A DNA stretch of 64,000 nt from Puccinellia tenuiflora (GCA_012064385.1 QRDG01001522.1:1-64000), one strand, 5' to 3'; shown: positions 34,474-45,937, numbered from the stretch's first letter. The notes: generated by a model from the letters alone, not told the origin. Numbers and translations: made by a program.

Positions 34474-37400
34474 ACCTGGGAACCCCGAACTACTAGTCGA
34501 CGTCCACGAAGAAACCACCTAGCCGCTCGGTGTCGTCCTCCTCTGAAACACAAATATAAAGGCAGCAAAGAGAGACTGAGTACGACGCACTCGCAAATTT
34601 AGTAGGGCGATATAGGCCCAATGCCGACGGAGGCTCTAAAGCTGTATAATGTAGCTATTTTGCATAAAGCTAGATTTTCATTTAAAAGATATAAAAGACC
34701 CATGGCATTGACTACTCAGAATATTTTCTGGGAAAAGGGATAAGAGAGTAACATTTTACTTCGGTTCTCGTCGAACCAAGTAGTACCAAGAATCACCTCT
34801 CATCATCACCAAGGCACTCCCCCGAATCACCCTCGAGAAAATGAACCTTCTGCCACACGTTGTAATTGCAACCTCTAGCTGCCAAGTTTTAATTAGGTTA
34901 AAGTTGTTTATGATCCTGTAAATCCATTCCCAAGGCGTCCATAACCGCGGACACGGCTTTTCGAAAAGATTTACCCTGCAGGGGTGTACTAATTTACCCA
35001 TTGGTACCGTCCGGCTCACCTGATTGGACCTCTTCCGGGGAAGACCGGCGAGTGGGCGCGGTTAAACCTTTACCTCGCGTGAGACTATCCAAGAGTCATC
35101 TGTGGCGACAGGGAAAGTTTACCCCGCCTATTTCAGCCCCTGCCCCCATTGCCACGTCCTAAACACAAATCCTCCGCAACATTTTCTTTTCCACTCACAC
35201 GCAAATGGAAAATCAAACTAGAGGACCCTTGGATACACCCGCACAAGTTATTCAGTTAAAGGGGATTCCATATGTCCCCACCAATGGCAGCACGCTCAGA
35301 CCTTGGTTCTGAAGACAGGAACTCGCACCTAGGGGCAAGAGTGAGGCAAAACACCATCCCCAATGGCAACTCACCCAAGCCTTTTAAGCAATTTAATTAA
35401 GCACCAACAACAACCACCATGTCCGAACATTCCATCATCATTCATTAATATGGAATTTAATCAACGGACATAAATATCATTTAACTAAGCATGGCTAAGC
35501 ATATAACAACAACAATTAAATTCTTGTGTCCGGCCAACACATCAAACCTAGGGTTTATAGGAGGGGGAACATGTGATGGTTCAGGGGATAAACATGCATT
35601 CATAGGATACTCTAATATTGACCAAAATTGATATTGGAATCGCATGCAATATTTATGGTGGATAAAATAAGTTTATAAAACACTAGGATTCTAGATGCCA
35701 AGAAGGTTAGGTTATCTCTTGCCTTGCCGCCGGGGCGTGTAGTACGGCTCGTGGGGATAGGTCGGGGTGACCTCAACTCCGGAATTTATCGATACCCAAA
35801 ATAATACAAAAGAACAAATAAATCACACGAACACAAGGTGCAATGCTCAATCACATGATGACATGTCAAATTGATGCAAGGATACCATCATATAAATTTA
35901 ATAGCAAAATTAAATGGAGAGCCAAATAATTAGTGCAATTATTTGGAAGCAACCCCATATTTATCTTAGTGACCACAATATTTATAAATCATTACAGTAT
36001 TAGAGAAGTGTCTCAATATGCATGAACATGACATGAATGGGTAGGGTTTGCCCTTCCGATCATTTTGGTACTTTATTTGTAATTTTCTGAGTACCCAAGA
36101 ATAAATAGCAAATTAAATAATTATTTGAATTTAATTCACTTAATCAATTTATGAACAACATCAATAAATATTTGTGATCATGATGTGATATTAGCATGGT
36201 TTGATAGCATTTGAAGTGTTGATCACATTGATATCTTATTTATAATTTTTGGTCAAATATTTATCGAATTATGATTTTCCCAATTTTGGTATTATTTAAA
36301 CCATTTTAGGAATTCATATATGAACAGCGAGAAAATATACTCAAAAGAGGCCGGGGGGTGACCCGAGGCCTTCGGCCTTTGGCCGGCCCAGGCTGGGTGC
36401 AAAGGCCGGGCTACTACCCGAGCCGTCCGGCCTCAGGCCGGCCCAGGCAGAGACCAGGCCGGGCGAGCACGCGCGCGTGGCATGGTCAGATGCCACGACC
36501 GGCGTGGCCGAGGCGGTGACCGCGCTCTGGCCGACGGCGAGCACGTACGGGAACAACGATCTAGTGCAGGCGGAGGTGTCCTAGCGCGCGCGTTCGAGGC
36601 GCCTAGCTACGGCGAACCAGAGACGAGCGGCGCCTCGACCGTTTGGTCGGCGGTGCGACGAGCGCGACGGCGACAGGCGGCGGCCGGCGTCGGCCTACAG
36701 CACGCGAGCTAACCAGAGGGAGAGGGAGAGAAAGGAGGGGACGAAAAGCACCACGAGCTCACCCTGAGTGGGTGGAAGCGGTCGGCGAAGGCCGGGGAGG
36801 ACGGACAGCGGCGATGCGTACTTGGACGGCAGCGGTCGGATGCGGAGGGGAATCGGTCGGCGCCGACGATTGCGGCGTCCCCGGGCCGATTCCTGGCTTG
36901 AGGAGTAAGAGGACGGTGAGGCGGTGCAGAAGGACATGGTGGCGGAGCTGGAGGAGGCGCAACGGCGACGGGAGCTTCCGCGACGACGGCGTGCGGCGAC
37001 GGAGCTGTGGGAAAACCTAGGGTTAGGGTTCCAAGGCCGAGAAAACAGGGGAGGGGCAGGTGAGCAAGTGGGAGAGGGCGCCGTCGGTCGCCTCCTTTTC
37101 CACCAGGGTAGGGCGGCATGGTGCATGGGGCAGGAGAGGCACGTCGGCGGCATGGCGCCAGCGCCCATGTCGCCACTGTGAGAGAGGAGAGAGAGAGAGG
37201 ACTGACAGGAGGGTCTCACTTGTAGATTTTTATTCTTTTTGCAAATTCCTTTTCCAATTTAAACCATTAGCAATTTAGGGATTTTATTGAGACCCTTAAC
37301 CATTTTGGAAAATTATGAAACAATTCACAGAGGCTCCCCATAACATGAAGAGGCTCCACAAAATTTTGTGCTCTAAAATGAAATTTTTAGATTCACAAAT

Positions 37401-37886
37401 ATTCATATTGTTGCAATTTGATCATTTTTGATAAATGCAAGAATGCATTTATTGGGAGCATTTAAACAGTTCAATAAATTATGAAAATATTTATGGAGGC
37501 TCATATTATAACAATGAAGCACCCCATATTTTTATTTTGAATTTTGGGAATGTTTAATCTGGTTTCAAAATTATAATTTGAATTGAACCATATTGAATTC
37601 TCAAATTTATTTAATTGCTTGTTAATAATTTAGCCTTCGGCAATTATTTATAAAAATATATCCTTGAGCTTCCTGGACAATTTGGGAACTCAAGAACAAT
37701 TGGTTTTGCCAATTTGAGTAAAGTATTTGGTTTGGAAAGGTGGGAAGGGTTTTCTTCCCTAGTTTTTAATTTCCAAGTGTTGCTTTATTTAGAATTAGCA
37801 ATTTAAATAAGCATGCCATGATGCAATGCAAACCAAAAAGTGAAAAATTGGCCCATATTTTAGGGTGCTAATCTGGGGCTGTTACA
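34474..37886 (-). repeat. LARD-2 3' LTR (left, outer end truncated)
   Basis: It matches 46830-50421. It lacks the outer end and a 173-bp segment after 36348. A GC-rich block (about 36340-37190) on the minus strand would be the promoter/leader region, with a donor-like GGTGAGC at 36757-36763. Confidence 0.88.
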
Positions 37887-40233
37887 ATTCTACCCCCCTT
37901 ACAGGAATCTCGTCCCGAGATTCTAGAGTAGAAGTCGAGAGGAGGAGGATATGACAACACGTATCTCCCTTGTTGCATAGATTGGGCTAACCAACATGAC
38001 ATGCCAATGCGCCGGGAAGATGAGAAGATAGCTTAAAGTGACGGACAAAACGAACCTTGCCCAAAACCATAAGCTGTTTAGGAAAAACTAGGAACAGCTT
38101 GACCAAACAAAGGTCGAGCAGGAGATCGGACAACCGATCAATTGTTCAAGGCCATGACAATACTTCAAACCACCCCGTTGTGTAGACTGTAGCGATTCGA
38201 AGTACCGTGAAGGGAAAGGACACCTTTTGGACTCGATGCTTGTGACATACTAAACGTTTCCATAAGGTAAGAGCTCGGCCCTAACGCGACTGATGAATTC
38301 ACACCCTATTCGTGTGATTGGCAAAACTTCGGGTTCACCGCGGAAGGAAAGATATAGCACTGATCCACCGTTAGATAGAGAGGTAAAACCTCATAAACGA
38401 GCTATTGCCACGAGATAGATGGAGTAGGGGAATCGACCGATAGATATTTAGCCACTCCGTGGTGATGTTCTCCTTGAGGTTCTAGGTATCACACACCTGT
38501 TTCGGAATAGCCTTAATTCGATCCTCTAGCGAAGGTCGTACTTGAAGATAGAGAAAGGACCTTAGGGGAAAAACTTCTAGAACCAGTTACACATGACTCT
38601 CATGGATAGCGGTTGATTTTGAAAGAGTTAGGAGATTTAGTCAAAAGACCTCCCGGTGAGGTGCGTGAACCACAACACCGCACTTGTCGGGTTACTAGTA
38701 GGCTTAGGTCATGCTCTTAATAAACTCCAGGCATCACTTTTGCTTGAGATTCGGATTTGGTTAGGCGTGAGGATGATTCCGACTTGACAAGTCCGAGGAA
38801 TGGGTTTGCGATAGTTAGCGGCAAGGCATGGTAACTAGATTCGCAAGACATGGGCTACCGTGTCAAGCTCCAGAACACGAGCTACATTGGGAGTTCCAGG
38901 CGGTCACGACTACACAGAGGTAATTGAACCAGCATGAACTCCAAACAATGAAGCCCAACTGAATCACAATTGGGAAACACTGGTGAGCTGATGGGACTTA
39001 ACAAATTCTTCTTATTTAGGAACAAAATCGGCCCGTGGCACACATGACGTATTTAGAGAACTGGAGGTAACAACCTACCATCTCAACAACAATCCGCACA
39101 TGCATAACCACTTGTGATTATTTCCGGGGAGACGAGCGAACTTCACTTGGACCCACGACTACATATGTCACTGGTTGTCGAAGGGAACTTACATTCTCAA
39201 GGAAAAAGATGTGGTCTTGAGAGTTTCGACATAAATCTAACTCGTTGACCAAAGGTGTGCACCTGAACGAAAGGACTTGGCAACACAGACACTCAACTCG
39301 ATGATATGATTACCAGTCATGCTAAGAGTGCCACCAAAGTCTTTGGATTTCAAAACAATAACAATTGCTAAGAATATCCGATTACCACATCAATATGCAT
39401 CCTCAACACTCTCGAGCCTGAGTAGCTCGGAGGTAGATGGATAAGAAAGGGTAAGAGCATCACTCCATCAAGTACGTCATGAGACTAAGCACGACCTCTC
39501 GATATAAAAGAGTGTGACACTCCAAGGTGGAACAGAACAAAACTAGACAACTTCTTCTCCGCGAGTTACAATACTTTGACCTGATCCGAGAGATGGACAA
39601 GGTACCGGAGTTTGTTTCTCCTGACATCCTGAAATGGAATGCCTTGACGAAATCACAAGAATAACATGCATCAGAACACCCCAATGCACGATAACTTGAC
39701 TGTTGACAGACAGATAGAGGTCGGACAACAAATTTAGATTAAGGAACGGGCTAACAACAATTTCAAGATATTGCAGAAGCCCCTGGTTAGCACTCTTCCG
39801 ACAACTAGTGCCGAAAGGGTTTCAGGAAATGGGGTTAGTGGAGGAATCACAAAAATTGGTGGACCACTCGCTAAGAGCAATCTTGTCGTGATCCAGTTAG
39901 TTCCATAATAGGGAGTTTCCGCTAAAGCTAGTGATAGAGAGGAGCATTGTTGAGCAAAACAATTTCGGCTGCAACCTCGAGTTTGAAGACTAACTTTAGA
40001 TTTCGCCAACCTAAGGCAGGGTTTGACAATTAACACCAGGATTCAACGGAAAAGATCTTGGGTTAAAGATCAACTTCATGTACGGGGACCCACAATAGCA
40101 TAATGCTCACAAGGGTGACAACCCTCATGAATCATTACACCGGAGCCCTAGCACAATCCGGGACCTTCGGTTCAAGATCTTGGGCTTAAGCTCTAAGAAA
40201 GGAGCACCTGATTAGGCGTGGAACGATTTCAAG
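37887..40233 (-). mobile_element. LARD-2 internal domain, 3' part (non-coding)
   Basis: This 2.3-kb stretch between the left LTR and the CACTA holds no supported gene; the longest frame is about 100 codons with no recognised motif. At the left end, the minus strand reads TCTCGGGACGAGATT and then a G-rich PPT at 37888-37901. Confidence 0.75.
37888..37901 (-). other. LARD-2 polypurine tract
   Basis: The minus strand reads TAAGGGGGGTAGAA immediately before the LTR start TGTAACAGCCCC. Confidence 0.85.
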
Positions 40234-40269
40234 CACTACTAGGAAACTAGCTATAGGTGGATTACACCT

Positions 40270-40700
40270 TTGTGGCGCACCATTTATGCCGTGCGCCACA
40301 AATAATATTTTGTGGCGCACCATCAGGGGTGCGCCACAAACTTCTGTGGCGCATTTCCACGTCGTGCGCCACTAAATAACAATTATCTGTGGCACACTGC
40401 CAGACGTGCGCCACAGAAAGTATGTGGGCCCCACCTCCAACGGCTCGATGGGGTCCTACCCAACATATTTTGTGGCGCACCCAGCACCGTGCGCCACAAA
40501 AAGATGCATATTTGTGGCGCATATCGTCCTGTGCGCCACAAATATTTTTGTGGGCCCCGGCATCAATGATTGGGGGAGGTATTTCTGTGGCGCATGGTGG
40601 TGCATGTGCCACAGATATTTGTCTTTCTGTGGCGCACTGGGAGGGATGCGCCACAGAAAGACAAATATCTGTGGCGCATGCACCACCATGCGCCACAGAA
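40270..40700. repeat. Left subterminal palindromic repeats of the CACTA
   Basis: Nine units of TGTGGCGCAC/T, a 6-12-bp spacer, then the inverse. The spacer sequences differ. They are likely binding sites for a TNPA-like protein and end just before the promoter of the first gene. Confidence 0.85.
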
Positions 40701-40712
40701 TAACTTTTCAGC

Positions 40713-40720
40713 TATAAAAA
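40713..40720 (+). promoter_or_regulatory. TATA box of the CACTA transposase gene
   Basis: TATAAAAA follows directly after the palindromic array. A pyrimidine-rich leader and donor-like GTGAGT (40994) follow, so the 5' leader is probably spliced to an acceptor at 41132 or 41346. Confidence 0.6.
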
Positions 40721-41078
40721 GGTGGCAGCCCCCCACCACACCCCACACACACACTCCTTCTTCTTCCCCTCTCCTCTCACCAAGAGGAGCTCGTGTTCCT
40801 CCTCCATCCCACCCTATTTTGCTCATATTTCTCTCATTTCTTTGTGGTTAAACCAACTTTATTTGATAGGTAATTGGTGGGGCCGGGGGAGGATCCATAT
40901 ATACTATCCCTCCTCTCCAAAACATCAATTTTTCTAGATCTACAACACCACACACTCTCTCTCATCGATCTCGGTGACAAAAGCTACTAGACCGGTGAGT
41001 ATTGTTGGATGGACATGCATATGTGCATGTTTTGCACGTGTGGTTGACGCCGATGTGTATGGTCGTTGTTTGTTTTTT

Positions 41079-41281
41079 GTGCTCCGACCATCATGTCGTG
41101 GAGATTTGGAATTTTTTGTGAAATGTTTGCAGGTATCTCAAGAGGCCCTTGAGATTGCCGGAACGTCGATTAACTTCCGTTCCGGCAAATTCGGGTACTC
41201 CATATGTCCATTTTTTAGCAAAGGTCATGCCGAAATTTTTCGTGAATTTTGGCATGACCTTTGCTAAAAAAAGGGACATAT
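41079..41281 (+). promoter_or_regulatory. Duplicated hairpin leader block, upstream of the transposase
   Basis: It contains GTGCTCCGACCATCATG, then two inverted repeats: 11-bp arms (41155-41165 with 41178-41188) and 20-bp arms (41212-41231 with 41251-41270), the latter flanked by further matching CATATG. A near copy lies at 43801-44028 upstream of the second gene. Confidence 0.75.
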
Positions 41282-41350
41282 GTGTGTGTGCACTTGCGAT
41301 GTTGCGGTTTTACTTAACATACTCTCATTTGTGCTTTATCTATAGCAACC

Positions 41351-42748
41351 ATGGTCATCATGATGAGCTCCGGTCGAATCAGCAGATACAAGGAAGAAGC
41401 GAAGGCGGACATGATTCGGTGCAACAGGCGCCAGATAAGATGTCCGTGTCGAACATGCAAACTCTTGAGCTGGATCGACCCTGATTCCGGACAATTGGAG
41501 GAACACCTTCTCAGGCGCGGTTTCTGGATAGACTTCGACAAGGCGCCGACAGCAAATGAAGGAGACGCCGGCGGACAAGATCATCATGATGGAGGAGATG
41601 CCGACGGACAAGATCATCATGATGAAGGAGATGCCGACGAACAAGATCATCATGAAGAAGGAGATGCCGACGGACATGGTCCTGATGAAGGGGAAAATGG
41701 TAGTGGCCTTCAAGACGAGGACACGCAGACCTCGCTAAATTCAGCCTTGCAGGACCGTCATGTGCAAGAACTCCTCCTCAGGGAGACGAGCAACGTCAGA
41801 GGTGCAGCCAGAGAGAAAGCCAAGCTGGATCTAATGAAGAAAGACGCGATGACTCCGTTGTATCATAATTGCCGGCCCCAGGATACACGCTTGCATGTAA
41901 CGCTTGAGTATCTAAAGTTGAAGGAGGAAAGCAGATGGACCGACGTCAGCTTCACCAAAAGCCTGGAATTCTGGCAGAGAGTTCTTCCCAAGGCGAACAC
42001 ATTGCCAAGCAGTACCGAGGAGGCCAGGAAAGTCGTGTGCCCTCTTGACCTACCGTACCAGCGATACCACGCCTGCATCAATGATTGTGCAATTTATCGG
42101 GGTAAGTACGAGCACAAAACCACATGTCCGGTGTGTGGTCAGGGACGATACAAGAGTGGGAAGAAGAACGTTCCTCGAAAAGTGGTATGGTACTTTCCTA
42201 TCATTCCCCGTCTACAGCGGTATTTCGTGGACCCTAAGGAAGCAAAACTCATGCAATGGCACGCGGAAAGGGAGAAGCCCGAAGAAGATACGGAGAAGGG
42301 CGTAATGCTTACACACCCTTCAGACGCTTGCCAGTGGGAAGCATTGGACATGGCCTTCGAAGATTTCGTGCGCGATGCAAGGAACGTCAGGCTGGGTATG
42401 AGCACCGATGGACTCAATCCGTGTGGCAACCAGAGTAGCACGCACAGCACCTGGCCCGTGTTTGTATGGCCTTACAACCTTCCCCCGTGGCTTTGCACGA
42501 AGCAAAAGTACATACACATGAGTATTCTCATTCATGGGCCGAAACAACCAGGTATCGACATACATTTGTATCTCGAGCTGTTGAAAGAGGAGCTAGTCAA
42601 GTTGTGGTCGACGCCAGGTATCCGTACTACTAGCAAAGAAAGAAGGAAGACCTCCCTACCTACTAAAGGTTGTCCGTTCACGCGAAGAAATCTCAAGGTG
42701 CCCGGCCTAAAGTATTCAACTGCGAAGAAGGGAAAGAAGAGAAGCTAG
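41351..42748 (+). CDS. Truncated CACTA transposase (TNPD-like)
   Basis: 465 codons from an ATG in good context (AACCATGG) after an acceptor-like CTATAG. The N-terminus has the Cys-rich transposase-associated domain (CPCRTCKLLSW near residues 32-42). A His/Asp-rich 11-residue repeat follows (about 70-115), and then the start of Transposase_21: CPVCGQGRY near 259 and MSTDGLNP near 350 with the first catalytic Asp. The frame loses similarity soon after IDIHLYLELLKEEL (about 400-412) and ends in an unrelated basic tail. The second Asp, the Glu and the C-terminus of the catalytic core are missing; such proteins normally run to roughly 1000 residues. I infer a deletion derivative that cannot catalyse transposition. 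It might still bind DNA or interfere. Confidence 0.85.
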   Translation: MVIMMSSGRISRYKEEAKADMIRCNRRQIRCPCRTCKLLSWIDPDSGQLEEHLLRRGFWIDFDKAPTANEGDAGGQDHHDGGDADGQDHHDEGDADEQDHHEEGDADGHGPDEGENGSGLQDEDTQTSLNSALQDRHVQELLLRETSNVRGAAREKAKLDLMKKDAMTPLYHNCRPQDTRLHVTLEYLKLKEESRWTDVSFTKSLEFWQRVLPKANTLPSSTEEARKVVCPLDLPYQRYHACINDCAIYRGKYEHKTTCPVCGQGRYKSGKKNVPRKVVWYFPIIPRLQRYFVDPKEAKLMQWHAEREKPEEDTEKGVMLTHPSDACQWEALDMAFEDFVRDARNVRLGMSTDGLNPCGNQSSTHSTWPVFVWPYNLPPWLCTKQKYIHMSILIHGPKQPGIDIHLYLELLKEELVKLWSTPGIRTTSKERRKTSLPTKGCPFTRRNLKVPGLKYSTAKKGKKRS

Positions 42749-42836
42749 CTCGGAACCGGACGCACCGCGGGACGAAGAAGACTCTTTTTGTGTATAAAAT
42801 ATGTGTGGTCTACCATGTGTATGTGTGAGAGACAAG

Positions 42837-42841
<5 letters not shown>

Positions 42842-42867
<26 letters not shown>
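42842..42867. repeat. (TA)n microsatellite
   Basis: About 13 TA dinucleotides lie after the transposase stop. The rest of 42749-43050 is AT-rich with no gene. Confidence 0.9.
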
Positions 42868-42868
<1 letters not shown>

Positions 42869-43051
42869 GCGAAATGTGTAAGAGAAAATTAAGCTTTTGT
42901 GTATATATTCGTCTTTAATTTCTTTAATATGTGTGTATGTTTCTTTCTTTGAATATAACCAAATAAATATTAAAACTATATATGTATGAGACAAGTGTGA
43001 TAATGAAAGACTAAACAAAAAAACTTTAAAAAAAGTTAAAAAAAAAGAACT

Positions 43052-43133
43052 TCTGTGGCGCACGCCCCAAACGGTGCGCCACAGAATATAGCATTTCTGT
43101 GGCGCACCTTCTCCGCGGTGCGCCACAGATAAT
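43052..43133. repeat. Internal palindromic repeats between the two CACTA genes
   Basis: Two units of TGTGGCGCAC...GTGCGCCACA, like those at the ends, lie upstream of the second gene. Confidence 0.85.
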
Positions 43134-43355
43134 AGTCGCGTCCACATACATGTGGGGCCTCCCCGCGTCCCAAATCCACGTACCGTTCCCAAATCCTCCA
43201 ATCTCGCGCGCACCGCCGACCTCAACTCCTCCCGACGCCGCCACCGCCCCGGCATCCACCGCCCGAGCCGCGCCGCCACTCGACCGCGCCGCCGCCCACC
43301 ACGCGGCCCTGCTCGACCGCGCCGCCGCCCCAGCCGCGCCCCGGCCGCCCCTACC

Positions 43356-43450
43356 CGAGCCGCGCCGCCGCCCTCACCCGAGCCGCGCCGCCGCCCTCAC
43401 CCGAGCCGCGCCGCCGCCATCACCCGAGCCGCGCCGCCGTCCTCACCCGA
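43356..43450. repeat. 23-bp GC-rich minisatellite
   Basis: Units begin CGAGCCGCG at 43356, 43379, 43402, 43425 and 43448. They lie in the GC-rich leader region of the second CACTA gene. The period is not a multiple of three, so it is unlikely to be coding. Confidence 0.85.
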
Positions 43451-43800
43451 GGTACTGCCCCCTCTCTCCCTCCCTTCCCTCTCCTTCCATAGTTGCACAC
43501 TAGGTGCTCGATGAAATGTGCAACCAAATTTTCTAGTGTTTGATGCTAGTGTTTGTTCAATTGTGTTAATGCTAAGTGTTGTTGAATGTGTAGCAGGTGT
43601 CCTAAGCGCTGTGTGGTGGTGATCGAGAAGGACCTCGACGCTTATTCAGTTTTCAGGTGAGATGGTGGTGGTGGTGGATGTGTGTGTAATGGTTTTGAAT
43701 GCATGTGTGATGGTGGTGGTGGATGTGTGAGATGGTGTTGGTGAATGCATACAATATTAGTGCTCCGACCATCGTGTCGTGGAGTTTGTCGTGGTTGTTT

Positions 43801-44028
43801 GTGCTCCGACCATCGTGTCGTGGAGATGCCGGCCGGAGATGCCGGACGGAGATGTGAATGGAAAGTTTTATTTGCAGGTACCCCGAGAGGCCCTTGAGTT
43901 TGCCGGAATGTCGATTAACTTCCGTTCCGGCAAATTCGGGTACTCCATATGTCCCATTTTTAGCAAAGGTCATGCCGAAATTTTTCGTGAATTTTGGCAT
44001 GACTTTGCTAAAAAATGAGACATATGGG
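43801..44028 (+). promoter_or_regulatory. Duplicated hairpin leader block, upstream of the second CACTA gene
   Basis: A close copy of 41079-41281 with the same motif order and hairpins (arms 43957-43976 and 43996-44015, one base missing in the right arm). A further copy of the GTGCTCCGACCATCGTG motif lies at 43763. Confidence 0.75.
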
Positions 44029-44134
44029 GTATTGCGACTAATGCATGGGCCGGGGTATCTTAGTATTTAATTAAGTGATTTTCTTCTTAAATTTGTTATA
44101 CTAACTTTGTGTTTCTTTTTAATTAAGTGCAAAC

Positions 44135-45625
44135 ATGTCGAACTCCGCCGACAAGGAATTGAGCGACGAAGAACTCCGCCAAGCTAATGCAGCCAACCGG
44201 TCGTTCTGGCAAGCGTCCCAGGAGTTTGAGGAGGCCGCCGCCGCAGCTGCTCCTGGCGGCCATGCCGAGGATGATGAGCTATACATCCCGGAGCCGGAAG
44301 ACGAAGACGCATCGTCTAGCGATGGAACGACTAGTGGCGGCAATGAGGATGAGGCCACCACCACCGATGGCGGCGCCCCCACGGATGGCGACCAACCGAA
44401 GAAGAAGAGGAAGAAGAATAAGGAAAGGAGGGATAGGACACCAACGGTGCTCTCCAACGTCACGGAACATTTCACAGAGGTCATGGCAAGTGGCCTACCT
44501 ATGATGCCTGAGGCTGTTGCCAAAGGGTACAGCATGCAACTAGGGTGCATCCTGCGGGAAAGCGTGTCGATAAACACGAAGGACATCAGAAGTGACGACA
44601 ATAAAGCTTTGCGCGACATCCTCATCCAGAAGCTTCACCAACGGTACACGTTCCCGCAGCCGTTCAACAAAAAGGTCGACAGTTTAGCCATCCAGAAGAT
44701 GAGCACAGCCTTGAGCAGCTGGAAATTCCGGGTGAAGAAGAAGATTGACAAGGGTCTCAGCTGGGAGTACCTCGGGAGGTTCATGCTGACCAACAAGAGG
44801 AAGAACTACATTCTTCTGCCTGTCTTTCCCGAGTAAGTACACATCCGCTCGCCGTCGTCGTAACTTATGCCTTCTTGTAGATTTGTTCCATTGCTGATCC
44901 TTTCCAACATATATTCGGTTTCAATCGTGTTGAGCAGGGACACGTATTGCACACTAGTCATCCTGAGCCCGAGGTGGTCCTCTGCCATCTATCTCGACTC
45001 GAGGAGTTTGTTGGACGAGAAGATAGACTACGCCAAGGTACAGGGTGTTCTCGATGAGGCTCTCGAGGGCTACGCCAAAAAGGGTGGCGCCTTTGAGAAG
45101 AAGCATGAATTTATCAAGAATGATGGCAACCACCAGTTCCAGCATGCGATCGAGCATTCCTGCATCAAGCAGAAGTCTGGCGGCGTGAAGGATGCCTTCT
45201 ACGCCCTCCATCACCTGAAAATGTTTGTCCAGGATGCTCCGAAGACGAAGTTGCCTTCTAGTCTCAAAGCATGGATCAAATGTGCGGGGGAGATCACCGA
45301 TTCCGAACTTAGAGAAGACTTTTACCGCATACAGGTTCAGCTATCGAGAGTCATCGTCGAGGATGTCCAGAATCGGGATGGCTGCTTACACCCCGGCAGA
45401 GGTAGCAATAAGTCCTTCTTTATTTTCTTTATATTGACTTGTCCACTTAGATGAATAAATCATACTCTTTTTATATTATTAATCAATATATTTCTCAATC
45501 CATCTCCAGCGTTGGGAAAGAGGACGATCGAAGGATTCCTACAAGCTCAGCGGGACACCAGAACGTGGATGACGAAAGAGAAGAATAAACCGTTCCCGGA
45601 GCCGATGGAGAAGAAGGATCCATGA
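44135..45625 (+). CDS. CACTA second gene: TNPA-type protein with Ulp1-like region (three exons)
   Basis: Exons are 44135-44832, 44938-45401 and 45510-45625. Donors GTAAGT and GTAGCA and CAG acceptors join exactly in frame, giving 425 codons and TGA. The N-terminus is acidic, followed by a Lys/Arg stretch (KKKRKKNKERR, near 89-100), a likely nuclear signal. Residues about 105-230 resemble the Transposase_24-type proteins of CACTA elements (DNA binding). Exon 2 begins like a Ulp1/C48 cysteine protease (C-T-L-V-I-L-S, then Y-L-D-S; later I-K-Q-K-S-G-G-V). The catalytic His position reads Tyr-Cys, and the catalytic Cys position has no Cys. I infer a non-catalytic protease fold. Unlike the transposase gene, this gene is intact. 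Confidence 0.75.
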
Positions 45626-45937
45626 CCTCGTCCTCCCCGCTCGATCTTGCTCACCACCGTCGCCGATGTAGCTAGGCCGTGACCTCTACATTTGTAAATG
45701 TGTGTGTGAATGATAAACTTTTATTTGTATCGACTTGTGTTGTACTGTATGTATGCATCTCGGGCACTAAGTATTATTGTGATAACATAGTAATTAATAT
45801 AATCTGTTTTCGTATACCGTGTCAACTATATTATTGTTTCTATCATATTTGTATAATTCCTGTATATCTGTATAAACCCTGTATATATACCTGTATTTAT
45901 ACAGCGCTGTATAAATTGTGTATACAGCAAAATATAT
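45626..45937. other. 3' flank of the second CACTA gene
   Basis: AT-rich sequence without a gene. Short TGTATA-type repeats near 45860-45920 may help 3'-end formation. Confidence 0.5.

Noticed and set aside
36340..37190. Host gene promoter or CpG island
   Set aside because: The same GC-rich block occurs at 48860-49740 in the partner LTR, so it belongs to LARD-2.
40270..40700. CRISPR-like or tRNA-like palindromic repeats
   Set aside because: They are subterminal repeats of a CACTA element with defined ends and a 3-bp duplication.
41091..41279. Short minus-strand frames over the hairpin blocks (also 43653-44000)
   Set aside because: They arise from the palindromic sequence itself, which reads similarly on both strands.
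43099..43514. Pro/Arg-rich frames upstream of the second CACTA gene
   Set aside because: The region is GC-rich leader with a 23-bp repeat, which does not keep frame.
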